From Limnomonas spitsbergensis (Eukaryota; Chlorophyta; Chlorophyceae; Chlamydomonadales): a stretch of 64,000 nt of DNA. Positions 50,030-60,171 of this stretch are shown here, piece after piece (within the stretch, counting starts at the first letter, position 1; every line of letters begins with the position of its first letter). The position numbers were made by a program, and so were the translations under genes. The notes beneath the pieces were generated by a model, which was not told where the DNA came from, searched no databases, and saw nothing but the letters and a program-made list of their open reading frames with translations. Location: contig JAYJMM010000124.1 of the NCBI GenBank assembly GCA_037349105.1, positions 1,336,501 to 1,400,500 on the forward strand. Direction: 5' to 3'.

Positions 50030-50225
50030 TATGCAGGTCCCTGCCGGGGCCGATTGGCCGCGTGAGGCTGGTAAGGAACGACTAAGCTTAATTCCAGCTA
50101 CCATGCACAGCCAGGACCATGGTGCAGCCATGTCACCCTCCTATGTGAGGGGGCAAGAACTTGGAGCCTGGCGATCTAGACAGGGGGGGGAGAGAACATA
50201 TGTGGCGGGTCGATCTCTCAATATG
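50030..50225. repeat. Dispersed ~200-bp repeat, family member 3
   Basis: Best-preserved match to 25685-25915: AAGCTTAATTCCAGCTACCA, CCATGGTGCAGCCATG and GGCGGGTCGATCTCTCAA. Confidence 0.6.
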
Positions 50226-51681
50226 GGTGGGTTTTTTGGAATTTGGGTATGGATGCCACCAGCGTTGCTCCACTGGACCATTCCTTCCTCCTGCGTCACA
50301 ACGTTAGTGACGTTACACCTCAGGGCCATGCTCACTGGAATGAAGCTCGGCCACGTCGGCCAACAAAAAACCAGCTAGGATAGTCATGGGAGAAGGCACA
50401 AGAGAAAGAAAGGATAGCAAGTCCACCCACGAAACAACAAGAACACAGAGGGCAGGCAAACCGTATCCCCTGCCCTAAAGAGACGGCTTCGAGCCTACAT
50501 ACGATAAGGATACCAATTATTAAAGGCAGCCAACGCTATCGCTATCGCTGCGAGGCTAGCCCAAGCGAATCGGCCGCGCGTATTTCATTGACAGAAAAAG
50601 TGTCCAAGCAGTGTGATCTCAGAGGTTGCACGATGCATCGTCTGGCGGTTTTGATCACCAAGGAAGAGTCGTTGTGCCTAGCCAGTGCCTACCCGATGCG
50701 ATCATTGCGACGGCGATTTCCAAATGCAGCTAAAATCGACTGCTGATGAATGATCGGTGCTGCTCTCTCTGGTGCTGCTACAGTGATGCGCTGCCAGACT
50801 GTGCATGAGCCACGTAAGCGACTGGCAAACAGCAAACCCTAGAAATGCGTTGGCATGCATGCTGAACAAGGCAAGATTGGCTGTTGACACCGATAACAGC
50901 ATCTTGCTAAGGCAACTCGGCTGACAACAGCTGTTGTGCCGCCCTGCACCATAAACGTATGCCGACAGTGAGGATTCAAACACTGGGGTGCGTGGCGAGG
51001 CGTGTCGATTATGACTCAAGTAACTGAAGCAGTCATCCCCGTACGACGCAGTTTGACACTTTTTCTGTCTATGAAATACGCGTGGGCAGGCGAATCTCAG
51101 AAGTTGGTTGTCGGCAACCGTCTCCTCATCCGGGATTTAGTCACGGCCTTCGTTTATTCAGGGGGTTTATTGCATTCTGATCCGCGTGTATCAAAGCCAA
51201 ACTGGTCAGCCCTGATGATATTGGTGCGCATTTGCTGTTGCGCACTGTTCGCATTCGATTTTATACCAGCTACCGGTACTTCAACATTCGAGCCTTATCG
51301 TATTTTCCTATGCATCCCTGTGTCTCTCACTCACATCCTCTCGACAGGAGCTTATTGATTCGTTCTTCTAGTCTTCCACTGATCAGAGCTATCCGACCAA
51401 GGTGAGATTGTACACACACCGACACAAACACGGGCATCCCAACTCCCAAGGGATGCATGAGGCGCCAGGGGATTCAAGAAGCTAAAGGGAAGCCATGGGA
51501 TGCACAATGCGCATGAAGGCGCAGAGGAATGCATGACAGTCAGATGCTCTCGGTGCATGGGGAGCATGGGACGCCGAGGGAAGTCGGACCTTCCAGCGCT
51601 GCATGGGATGCGGTGCATCTCCGGCTATCGAAGATCATTTGTGCAGCTCAACACTCATTCTCCCCCATTTGAACAGGTGCT
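50226..51681. other. Intergenic; one retrotransposon tail, otherwise nothing recognised
   Basis: A diverged tail (GTGACGTTACACCTCAGGGC) stands at about 50306-50365. Frames of about 105-118 codons on both strands (50702-51358) show no family motif or splice-supported context and are not annotated. Confidence 0.4.
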
Positions 51682-52287
51682 ATGGCTCCCAATCAGAACC
51701 AGGGGCCTCGCCGGCTGGTCGGGGGAATCCTGGGCGCCGCTGCCGCCCCGACCGCGGTCATCGCCGGTGTGCAGTACGTGGGGTTCACCACTGCCGGCAT
51801 CGCGGCTAAGACTGTTGCAGCGGGTATGATGTCGGCGGCAGCCAAGGCCGCGGGCGGACGTATAGCGGCTGGGAGCGTCGTGGCGGTTTTCCAGTCCATC
51901 GGGGCAGTCGGGAGTCTGACAGCGGCCCCCGCCCTCGCCGTGGCGGTTGCGGGTGCCGTAATCGGCGTCGGCGTCCTTGAGGCTGCCAGCGCTGTGTGTA
52001 GCTGGTTGGGCAGCAACAAGGCCCTCGCACGGACGGAGCCCGTGCTGCATTCTGCGTCATGGAAGGTCGCAGTGGAGGAGGAGGGGGGCGTCCTCGTCTA
52101 CGGTTTCAACTCAGAGGAGGAGGCTCGGACGGCCTTTAAAGACCAGCCCCTATGCTATATCATGTACCATCCCAACGGCCATGTGGTGTTTTTCAGCGGC
52201 TCCAACTACACAGTGCTGAAGGCCATCCACGAGTGCATTACAGAGGGCCGCATGCATGAGGAGCGGAAAACAGGGCCGCATGCATGA
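51682..52287 (+). CDS. ISG12 / IFI6-27-like small membrane protein with C-terminal extension
   Basis: A 201-residue reading frame without introns. Residues 13-100 match the Ifi-6-16 (ISG12) family pattern: a Gly/Ala-rich hydrophobic segment, then GFTTAGIAAKTVAAGMMSAA, then GRIAAGSVVAVFQSIGAVG, then another hydrophobic stretch. In animals this ~80-residue domain sits in mitochondrial, nuclear-envelope or ER membranes and is interferon-induced; roles in algae are not known. Residues about 119-195 form a hydrophilic extension (SWKVAVEEEGGVLVYGF, ARTAFKDQPLCYIMYHPNGH) that I do not recognise. The ATG lies five bases after CATTTGAACAG, which could be an acceptor from a 5' UTR intron. A ~25-bp direct duplication spans the stop (GCATGCATGAGGA(G/A)CGGAAAACAG), so the last residues differ from an unduplicated form. 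Flanking DNA is retrotransposon debris. Confidence 0.75.
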   Translation: MAPNQNQGPRRLVGGILGAAAAPTAVIAGVQYVGFTTAGIAAKTVAAGMMSAAAKAAGGRIAAGSVVAVFQSIGAVGSLTAAPALAVAVAGAVIGVGVLEAASAVCSWLGSNKALARTEPVLHSASWKVAVEEEGGVLVYGFNSEEEARTAFKDQPLCYIMYHPNGHVVFFSGSNYTVLKAIHECITEGRMHEERKTGPHA

Positions 52288-52749
52288 GGAACGGAAAACA
52301 GCTGTTATAATCTAGGGAGTCTGTTGGCCTCGGAAACTTGTTGCTTATGGTCTCCTTGGAAAAAGTCAAAAAGACAAGCAGAGTAGCAGACCATGCAAAA
52401 AACACTTACTCTTTCCCGTTCTTAGCATCCCGGCCCGTCGTGTGTACAGGGAGCTTGACAATCTAGACCATGAGGGAATGTGCAGGGGGTATGTGTCACA
52501 AAAGATTCCCGAATGCGTGTCCCGAAAAACTCAACGACACCGATGACTGAGTACAGATGGGGTGTTGCAATTCGGCAACGAGTTGCTTGAGTATGTATCC
52601 TACATACCGGTATGCGGGGATTAAGCGACAAGGATGGTGAAAGAGACTAAAAGGACGAGTGTCATCGACCCCTTGTCATGTTAAACAGTACGAACGGACG
52701 AATCCAGCGTGGCTCGTGAATGGCTGCCTCCAACCCGCGATGAATAATA

Positions 52750-52890
52750 AATGACGTTACACCTCTAGGCCCTGCTCAAGAAGGCTTGGCCGCATGGGCG
52801 CCTAAATAACTGTCCAGATGGGAGAAAAAAATGAAACGAACAGAGAGATAAAACTCGGATAAAAGGGAATGAAGGAAAGGCCAGAAAGGC
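52750..52890 (-). mobile_element. Non-LTR retrotransposon tail
   Basis: ATGACGTTACACCTCTAGGC, GGCTTGGCCGCATGGGCGCC and a following purine-rich stretch match the other tails. Confidence 0.6.
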
Positions 52891-53392
52891 AAACAAGTCC
52901 AACACCTCAGCTCATCTAGGAACTAGCCGTTAACATTGCCAAGTACGGTAGGCATCGGACCGAGGGCTGATGTTGCTTGGTGTTGCTGTTCTTGTCGCCC
53001 TCTACCCAGCCTAGGAAGAAGTCATCTTTCATGAATTGGACCTCCCATGCCAAGATGGTTCATGTTCTCTCTCTTCATACCGACCCCACCTTTCGATTTC
53101 CGGCCCCGGACCTCATGGCACACATCTACACGGCCACCCAACCAGCGCAAGACAATCCCAAGTGGCCACTGTAACTTCATTCTCAGCATTGCTCACACAG
53201 AGGGCCTCGCTCGCTTCTACCATGTACCTCCTCCCACAGCTCCAGTCGATTCAACTGTGCACCCACGATCTGCCCATGGCCACCCACCTGCCATCACACC
53301 CCACCTGCCCACTGTCCACACCTGCCCAACCTACGCCAGTCCCAACCTCCCAGTTCACATGTCAGGTGGCAACACCCTGCTGGCTTCTGTCA

Positions 53393-54080
53393 ACGACGTT
53401 ACACCTCTGGGCCCTTCTTAAAAAAGCTTGGCCGCGTGGGCGCCTGACTGAAGAGTTAGGTAAGAACGAAACAAACACAAGGGGGCATGACAAAAAAAGA
53501 GGAATCTGGGGGGGCAAAACAAAGGCTGGAAAAGAAAGACAACGGAAGTTGTCGCACCATAAAGCAGTAACCGTGCCAAAACAAAGGCTAGAAAAGAAAG
53601 ACAACGGAAGTTCCAGCCTCTGAAAACGTCTACGCCTCAACGATATCTACGACGTCGTCCACAAAGACCAGGGCATCCCACCCAAGCATGCCTTGGTACA
53701 ACTCGAAGAAGTCTCTAGCACCGTTCGGAGGACCTGCCCATCCCCGCTGCCTAAGTTGATCCTGCACGCTGATGCATTGAAAGCATGCATGCAACGTGTC
53801 CTCCACATTGTCGCCGTCTCCCCTAGCCCAACATCGCTGGCAGAACCGTCTGTGACGCTGCTGACTGCTGCGCCGTCCTCTAGTGTCAGCCGTGCTGACG
53901 GCGCCGAGCCGCAGCGTAAGGTTCTTGTGCACGTCAGCACACTCCCTTCGGCTGGTGCGGAAACTGGCCAGCACCCGCCGAAGACTGAAGCCAGATGCGG
54001 TAGGCGGCCGCAGACCTGTTTGCAGTGTCAGGATGTTTGGGATCCCCTCTGCCAGTTGGATTCAGCTGCGCCGCCCGCTC
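53393..54080 (-). mobile_element. 3' fragment of a non-LTR retrotransposon with CCHC motif
   Basis: The minus strand has a 114-codon frame (53630-53974) containing RFCQRCWARGDGDNVEDTLH and a following C-x2-C spacing, ending VVDIVEA-stop. The tail continues to the shared ACACCTCTGGGCCC end at 53393 (plus-strand coordinates). Upstream minus-strand text NRSAAAYRIWLQS aligns with the copy at 26.2 kb. C-x2-C...H-x4-C at the C-terminus is typical of LINE-type ORF2. The reverse transcriptase core is absent, so the copy is 5'-truncated, as LINE copies usually are. Confidence 0.65.
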
Positions 54081-55560
54081 GGATGCTGCATCAACTAGCG
54101 CTAGCTCCTCAGGTAGCGGATGTACGTCGCTGTCTGGTGCAGTTTGGGGACGGCTGATCCCAGCTCCAGCTCCAGCAAGGCACCTAGCTAGCTATGCACT
54201 GCAGACTGCACCAATTGCGTCCTCCGGTGCCCTGCTTGACAGCGAGCTGCATGTCGGCCGCCATGGCTGTCGCCATGAGTGGGCTGTCTTGCTGTGCTGT
54301 TGGTGCGACCGCTGCGTAACGCAGCCTGCGTTGTACAAGCAAAGTACATGTTGCCACCAACTTCGCTGCAACGGCTGGATCTACTGCTACCTCATAACCC
54401 CCCAGCTGGCAGTGGACATTGGCAGCCCTGTGTAGCCTCCCTATTGCACTCACACGCTTTTCCACCTATCCCTAAATCACATGCCCTGCTCACTTTTCAA
54501 CTGACCTTTTCGATGAACAAAGTACTCTACATGTACGACTGGTGACCGCATCTTTGGCACGTTATTGAGTTCTTATGTGTCAAAGGGTGACCCGGGTAAG
54601 TAAATTGGGGTCTTGCCGAAGACTCAGCCCCTTGTTGCTCTACATGCCGACACCCATGCATAAGCCAGGTGTGCATGGTACACCGACTTGATGAGACGAT
54701 CAGATGGGGAGTGAGCAACACAAGTTTTTGTTTGCTGGGTCGAGCATTATCGTTTTGTAGATTAGCTAACCCGATGCTTCGTGGGCACGAGCTTGTCGTC
54801 TGGTGGCATCCTTGTCAGAGTTCGGTGGGCCAAAGATACTCTTCTAATTATAGTGATGGGTACAGAATTATTCCTCTGCCTTCCTCCCCTTGGTCTGGTC
54901 TTTTTGGTCTAGGCAGTGGGGTTAACAAAGGGGTAACGGTGGGCCACTTCGGGTGGGGTACCCCATGCTGGATTTTTTCTCCCCTATGGACCGGTTTTTA
55001 AGGAATGTACAACATTTGTTGCAGGCATCAGATTGAGCAGATTACTCCACCCCATCATTCCCCATATCAAATGCTGCCCATTTACAACATAAAATATGGC
55101 ATGCGCTAATATCATGCCCCCTGGCATACCATGTTGGCACAGGGGGGGGGAAGGTGCAGGGGGGTAGCTCCAAAAACTTAAGTACTGCTGATGTTCAGAC
55201 CGTTCCTGAACCAATGCAAACAGTTTACATGAGATCCGCTATGGATGATAAGAAGCCTACACACAATCTTTGCGGCAAAGCCTTTTACTACTTCACAGGC
55301 ATTGCATCACTTCCTAGACCACACCGAGTCCGCCCACCCTGGTCAGCAGCAGGTCTATTCTAGGCCGCGGTCACTCTGGTCCAAGAAAAATGAACACTCC
55401 AAATCACCTTGACCAGAGAACTGTCAGAATCTTAAATAATATGATATTCTAGATATTCCTCTCCAAAATCAGAATGAAGGCTTTTCCTCTAGGAGGCCAA
55501 GAACAGGCTCTGGATTCTGGTAGGCAAAGCGGCAAACACTACCTCCTCGTTTCCTCAATC
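54081..55560. other. Intergenic, nothing supported
   Basis: Short frames only; no repeats of note and no family motif on either strand. Confidence 0.35.
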
Positions 55561-56110
55561 TCTTCCGCCATGCATCATTTCCTTAAAATGTTCCCGGCCA
55601 CGGCGAACGCTCTCTGTAACTTGTAGGCCACCAACAGCGGGCGTGGGCTGAGAGTTGCAGAGTCTGCTGCAGAGCTTGTTGCCCGTATCCAGCGCGACGA
55701 TGATATGCCTGCTGTGCAGGCTGCCGAGGGGTGCAGAACTCGCCGCCGCGCTACTTTGCCTGCCCGCCGCTGTCCTACTTTCCTGCCTGCTGCCGCGCTA
55801 CATGCCTGCCCGTCGCTGCGCTACTTGCCTGCCTGCCGCTGCCTTAATGGCCTACCTGCCGCCGCGCTTCTTGCCTGCCTGCTGCCGCTGCGTTACATGT
55901 CTACCTGCCACCGTCTTACTTGCCTGCCGCCGCCGCGCTCCTTGCCTACATGCCGGCTGCCGCCGCACTACTCGTCTGCCCGCCGCCGCGCTTCTTGCCA
56001 GCCTGCTGCTGCGCTACCTGCCTGCCTGCCGCCGCACTGCTTGACCGCCTCAGCTCATCAGCTGCACTTCTTGCCTGCCCACCGCAGAGCTAAGGTACTT
56101 CATACCATGC
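55560..56110. repeat. Cys/Leu/Ala-coding GCCTGCCGCCGCGCTACTT repeats
   Basis: 55740-56090 repeats TGCCTGCC(G/T)CCGCGCTACTT in irregular form and gives 130-codon frames in more than one register, which argues against coding. The first ~100 bases after CTTGTAG at 55626 are open (SGRGLRVAESAAELVARIQR) and could be a lost exon. Confidence 0.5.
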
Positions 56111-56114
56111 GGAA

Positions 56115-56249
56115 CTAGGCAGGCCGGGGGTCGGGCAGCATGCGAATAACCACTCCGACCAGGTACTTCATGCCGTGCGGGACAAGGTAGAACAGCAACG
56201 CTAGCAGTGCAAAGAGCAGGAAGCGCGAGATGTAGTCGATGACGCGCAT
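56115..56249 (-). CDS. Small hydrophobic ORF, possibly a terminal exon of a minus-strand gene
   Basis: On the minus strand a 44-residue frame begins MRVIDYISRFLLFALLALLF, continues through HGMKYLVGVVIRMLPD and stops at TAG. It has one clear membrane segment followed by a second amphipathic/hydrophobic stretch. TTTCGCCAG lies one base before the ATG, so the codons may continue from an upstream exon. The plus-strand text at 56095-56115 repeats its interior (GGTACTTCATACC versus GGTACTTCATGCC), the same exon-edge copying seen in the three large genes and indirect support that this is a real exon. No partner exon in matching phase was found between 56250 and 56640. Confidence 0.3.
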   Translation of the reverse strand: MRVIDYISRFLLFALLALLFYLVPHGMKYLVGVVIRMLPDPRPA

Positions 56250-56642
56250 GCTGGCGAAATATTCAGGGCGAGGGAAGAGACGTGCAGAGAAGTAAAGGTA
56301 ATATCAAGGATGGGATCTAATGGAAGCGACAGGGTAAAACGTCGAGCAAATGATTTGCTGGAAATTGTGTTGCTGTGGAAAAAACACGCTACACGATTGA
56401 AATCACGGCGATTGGATCACCGAGCGCAAGGTCGATTTGTACCAATCTGTCAAAGGTGAAAGATGATGGAGATGGGGAAAGCGAACATGATGACCCGTAT
56501 CTCACTGCGGTATCGATGGCTGAGGTCTGCCCAAGACCTGATCAATTCAAATCTGTCGTACCTGGCCAAATCACCCACCAGGACGAGCAATGCGCGAGAG
56601 CGTCATCAGCAGCCTCGCTAACCTTCTCTCCTTGAACCGATC

Positions 56643-59600
56643 ATGGAGTCACTGTCGGTGTCCCCAGCTTTGGGCTCATGCTTGGCACTCAAAGACAAGA
56701 TTGCTCGGCTGCGCGTGGATCTGAACAACAAGTTCTTCACTAAGTCCAGGAGTGCACTTGAGCTGGAGAACGAGCAAAGCGCGCTGCAATTGCTTTCGTG
56801 AGCAAGCTCTCTTCCTCGCTCGCTCTGCTGCTGCTGTTGCTCCAAATCACAAGCCCATGTTTTGAACACACGCTTGATGGATTGCTTACAGCAGCAGCCT
56901 TCATCAGACTGTACCCTGTATAAAGCTTCCAAAACAGGCTCTTGGCTGGATGCGCGAACGCCGCAACATAATCTCTTGCTTGCATGCGCAGCGAAAAGTT
57001 AGACGAGCTCGAGAGGTCCCTTGGGGAGTGCAGCCGCTTGGCCGCAGGGGCCAGCGACGCTTATAAGGTACGCACCTTTGATAACTTCCCGTTCTTAAAC
57101 TACATGTCAGCTACACAACGGCCTACAAGGGGTCCTGGTGCCGGAAGCCCTGCAACTTGGGTCCCACTTCGCCCAGTCAGGGGAGGCCGCCGAGGGCCTC
57201 CAGAGGGGGTCAGGGGCGCCTAGCTAAAATAAATTAAGTGCACCTCCACACCGTCATTCCTACCATGCCCATGCCAGCTTTTCGGGTGCGCAACTGCGCA
57301 TGGCCTGCCATGCACACCATGCCCTCCCCTGGAAAGAAAGAAATAAAGATATACACCCTGAGGCGTGGGTTAAGGAAGGCACCCGTTCGGCCGTAGCACT
57401 GGGTAACCTACCATACATAACATTTTGTTTGAATTGGTTCAGGCCCTGACCTGACAGTCTATCTATTGTCTGGTAGTGTTCCTACCACTGACACTCAATG
57501 AGCCACTACGTTCATAAGGTGCCGGCTGGCGATGTGTAGTCCTGCTGGCTCCTCCAGGCATACCATGCGCCTTGGCTCCTGAACGAAGGGCTTGTCTATC
57601 GTCTAGCAGTGTATCTACTACCCGCACTCTACAGTCTCAACCACAGGATCTGCTTAACCTGAGTGCCGCTTGACAGGCCTGGTCAACCCTAATGCCACTT
57701 CACGTGCCCGCTCCTCCCCCGGCCTCAAAAATGGCGAAGATGGGCTGTGAAAGAGAGGACCTTCTCAAACCTAAGTCCTAATGTGGGGCCTGCTCAAGCA
57801 TCAATCCTCAAACCTAATTTCCCCTGTCGTGCCCACTCCTCCACAGGCCACCAAGATGGCGAAGATGGACTCAGACAGACGGGACCTGCTCGCCGCGACT
57901 CGGGAGTGCGGCCGCCATGTGCAAGTGGGGAAGGTGAGTGTGGAGGTGTGGAGGGTAGGGGAGTGCGGTCGCCATGTGCAAGTGGGGATGGTGAGTGTGG
58001 AGGTGTGGAGGGGTAGGGGAGTGCGGTCGCCATGTGCAAGTGGGGATGGTGAGTGTGGAGGTGTGGAGGGGTAGGGGAGTGCGGTCGCCATGTGCAAGTG
58101 GGGATGGTGAGTTTGCAGGTGTGGAGGGGTAGGGGAGTGCGGTCGCCATGTGCAAGTGGGGATGGTGAGTGTGGAGGTGTGTTGAGTGTGGAAGGGGGGG
58201 TGTATGGTAGTGTGATTTGTGTGGAGGGGGGGATCTATGCGATTGTGGAAACGAGGGGTGAGCTTTGCCCGCCTGAAGGACGCGCCCGAGTTGATCGCAA
58301 ATCGAGCGTAAAACCAGTGCTGGATGTCCTTCCCCTGGCCTGCGGAGATCACACATTGCCGCTTTGGCCAGTCCTGGATGTCCTTCCCCTGGCCCGTGTC
58401 TCGCGCAGGATGTCCTGGACTCGGTGGTGAGCCCGAAACCCTAAACCTTAAACCCTTAACCCTTAACCCAATCGTGCAGGATGTCCTGGACTCGGTGGTG
58501 AGCTTTGCCCGCCTGAAGCACGTCCCGGAAGAGATCACGCCTCGCAGCTTTGGCGTTGACTGGAAAACGCCCGCCAAGGCTGAACAACCTGCTAGGTGCG
58601 ACGAGGGTTTAGGACTAACGGGATAACCCTGATCTGCCAGGTGTGACGAGGGGCTTACAACTTGTAACCGCCATGTAAGTGCCGTTCAAATATCATGTGG
58701 ATGTCCTGTATCTGCCCTGAAACTGTCATGTAACCAACCTGTAACTGCCTAAGTAACAACTGGTATGAAAATGTCCTAAACCCTGACTGTTCTCCAGCCC
58801 TCACACATGACCAGGACGTTGACCCTAAACCCTGAACCCCAAAGTCCTAAACCCTTATTGTTGAACCATGTGGCCAGGCCGGAGAACCAGAGGCCGTTTG
58901 CCCCGCATCAGCTGCACCGCACAAGCTCCGTTGGCGGCGTCACTCCCGGTGTCGGCCAGCGCGCTGCGGCCGCCGCACCTCTTGGCAGCCAGCGTGTAGC
59001 CGCTGCCCCCGCAGCCAGCGCCGCGGCCTCCCAAGGCCAGCTGTTCCGCTCAAGCTCCAGCGGCGGCGCCACCCCGAGCGTTGGCCAGCGTGTCGCAGCC
59101 GCCACATCTAACGGCATCCAGCGCGCCGCCGCGGCCCCCGCAGCAGCCGGCACCTCTGTCTCCCTACACCAGCTGCTCCGCGCAAGCTCCAGCGTCCCCC
59201 ACGCTTCCGCTGCCACTGTTCCTAACGGCGACCAGCGTGCCGACGCTGCTGCCGCTGCTGCACCCCCTAGCCAGCGTGCCGCCGCGGTGCTCAAGCTGCA
59301 GCAGGCCGCCGCCGGGCGCCCGGCGGCGCTGGCGCCGGCGCCCTCCTCAACCTCCAGCGGTGGCTGGAGGCCGCCGGGCGCCGCCGTGGCGGCGGCGGCG
59401 GCGGCAGCGCCGCTGGCGGGGAATCCCGCTGCTGTGCCCATGACGCCGCCGGTGCCTCAGGCAGCCTTTAGCCAGCGCGCCGCCGCCATGAAGCAGCTGC
59501 AGGTGGTTAAACCCTCAATCCTGAAGCCTCTAAACATGACTCTACCCATAGGGTTCATTTACCGGGGAAGGAATTTCCTGATATCATATGATCAATACTT

Positions 59601-60171
59601 TGATTAAGGCTAAGGATGGTTGCCTGAACTCTGCTACGGGAGGTTGCCTGAACTCTGCAACTATGCCTCGCGTTATCAACGCGTTGACTACCTTGCAACA
59701 ATGCTGCCATTCTTTCTCTTTGTCCTCGCAAGCAGGACAGCAGCACCTTGGCCCGGCTCTTTCCAAAAAGGCTATGGATGGCTGCTTTGAATATGTAACA
59801 ATGCCTCTCTTTGACAGCACGTTGACTACCTTTCAACCACACTCCTCCTCTTTTGCCTGCTCCCGCATTGCACGCAGGCTAAGCAGGACAACGGCACCTC
59901 GGCCTTTTCGCAGCCGTCCCTAGGTCCCAACGAGTCCCGATCCGGATTCAGCAGAGCAAGCTTCGAAACCGCTGTGCTCAGCAGAGCAAGCTTCGAGACC
60001 GCTGTGCACAGCAGGGCTGGCTCCGGAGCCGGTGGGGCAGCTGCCGAAACCGCGGGCTCCACCAGCAAGGCGGCTCGGAGGGAGGGGGCCAGCCCGCCGG
60101 CGGACGGCGACGTCACGGTCTCGCAGATGGGCCTGCCGCATCTCTTGCTGAAAAAGAGCGTCGAGGGCAAG
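56643..60171 (+). CDS. Coiled-coil protein with Ala-rich repeats (3' end outside or not found)
   Basis: Six exons join in one frame: 56643-56797, 56992-57067, 57847-57933, 58480-58595, 58878-59502, 59878-60171 (451 codons, ending phase 0 at GTATGG). No stop is seen, and the following 3.4 kb is a tandem array. The N-terminal ~150 residues are helical and charged (LALKDKIARLRVDLNNKFF, EKLDELERSLGECSRL, DVLDSVVSFARLKHV). They are followed by FGVDWKTP and RPFAPHQLHRTSS. Exon 5 then carries three loose repeats built on HQLHRTSS, GQLFRSSS and HQLLRASS, separated by Ala-rich linkers. Exon 6 contains a perfect-frame 30-nt duplication (ASFETAV twice). The layout, a coiled coil then a W and an RP(F/Y)xP...R motif, is reminiscent of Mediator subunit 4, but this is only a weak hypothesis. 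Start chosen as the first ATG of the open stretch. Confidence 0.6.
57068..57846 (+). repeat. Intron with dispersed repeats and one copy of exon 57847-57933
   Basis: 57095-57230 is a GC-rich element starting CTACATGTCAGCTACAC. 57352-57420 is the second copy of the repeat at 42651. About 57715-57772 copies the next exon's start (GGCCTCAAAAATGGCGAAGATGG). Confidence 0.6.
57934..58195 (+). repeat. 62-bp array: four donor-bearing copies of the end of exon 57847-57933
   Basis: GAGTGCGGTCGCCATGTGCAAGTGGGGATGGTGAGT is repeated at about 57960, 58019, 58079 and 58136. The real exon end reads GAGTGCGGCCGCCATGTGCAAGTGGGGAAG/GTGAGT, so every unit carries a donor that matches the genuine one. Confidence 0.9.
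58250..58479 (+). repeat. Copies of exon 58480-58595
   Basis: 58256-58305 copies the exon interior (GGTGAGCTTTGCCCGCCTGAAGGACGCGCCCGAG). 58319-58345, 58373-58400 and 58407-58433 copy its start (GGATGTCCTGGACTCGGTGGTGAG). Confidence 0.88.
59503..59877 (+). repeat. Intron with a copy of the next exon start and internal duplications
   Basis: About 59728-59762 copies the start of exon 59878-60171 (GCAAGCAGGACAGCAGCACCTTGGCC versus GCTAAGCAGGACAACGGCACCTCGGCC). GTTGCCTGAACTCTGC is duplicated at 59628 and 59643, and ATGCCTC...GCGTTGACTACCTT at 59664 and 59802. Confidence 0.7.

Noticed and set aside
50702..51358. 105- and 118-codon frames upstream of the ISG12-like gene
   Set aside because: No recognisable motif, opposing strands, and neither shows splice or repeat evidence of being an exon.
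55655..56118. 130-137-codon Cys/Leu/Arg-rich frames
   Set aside because: Two registers of a TGCCTGCCGCC repeat; composition follows the repeat.
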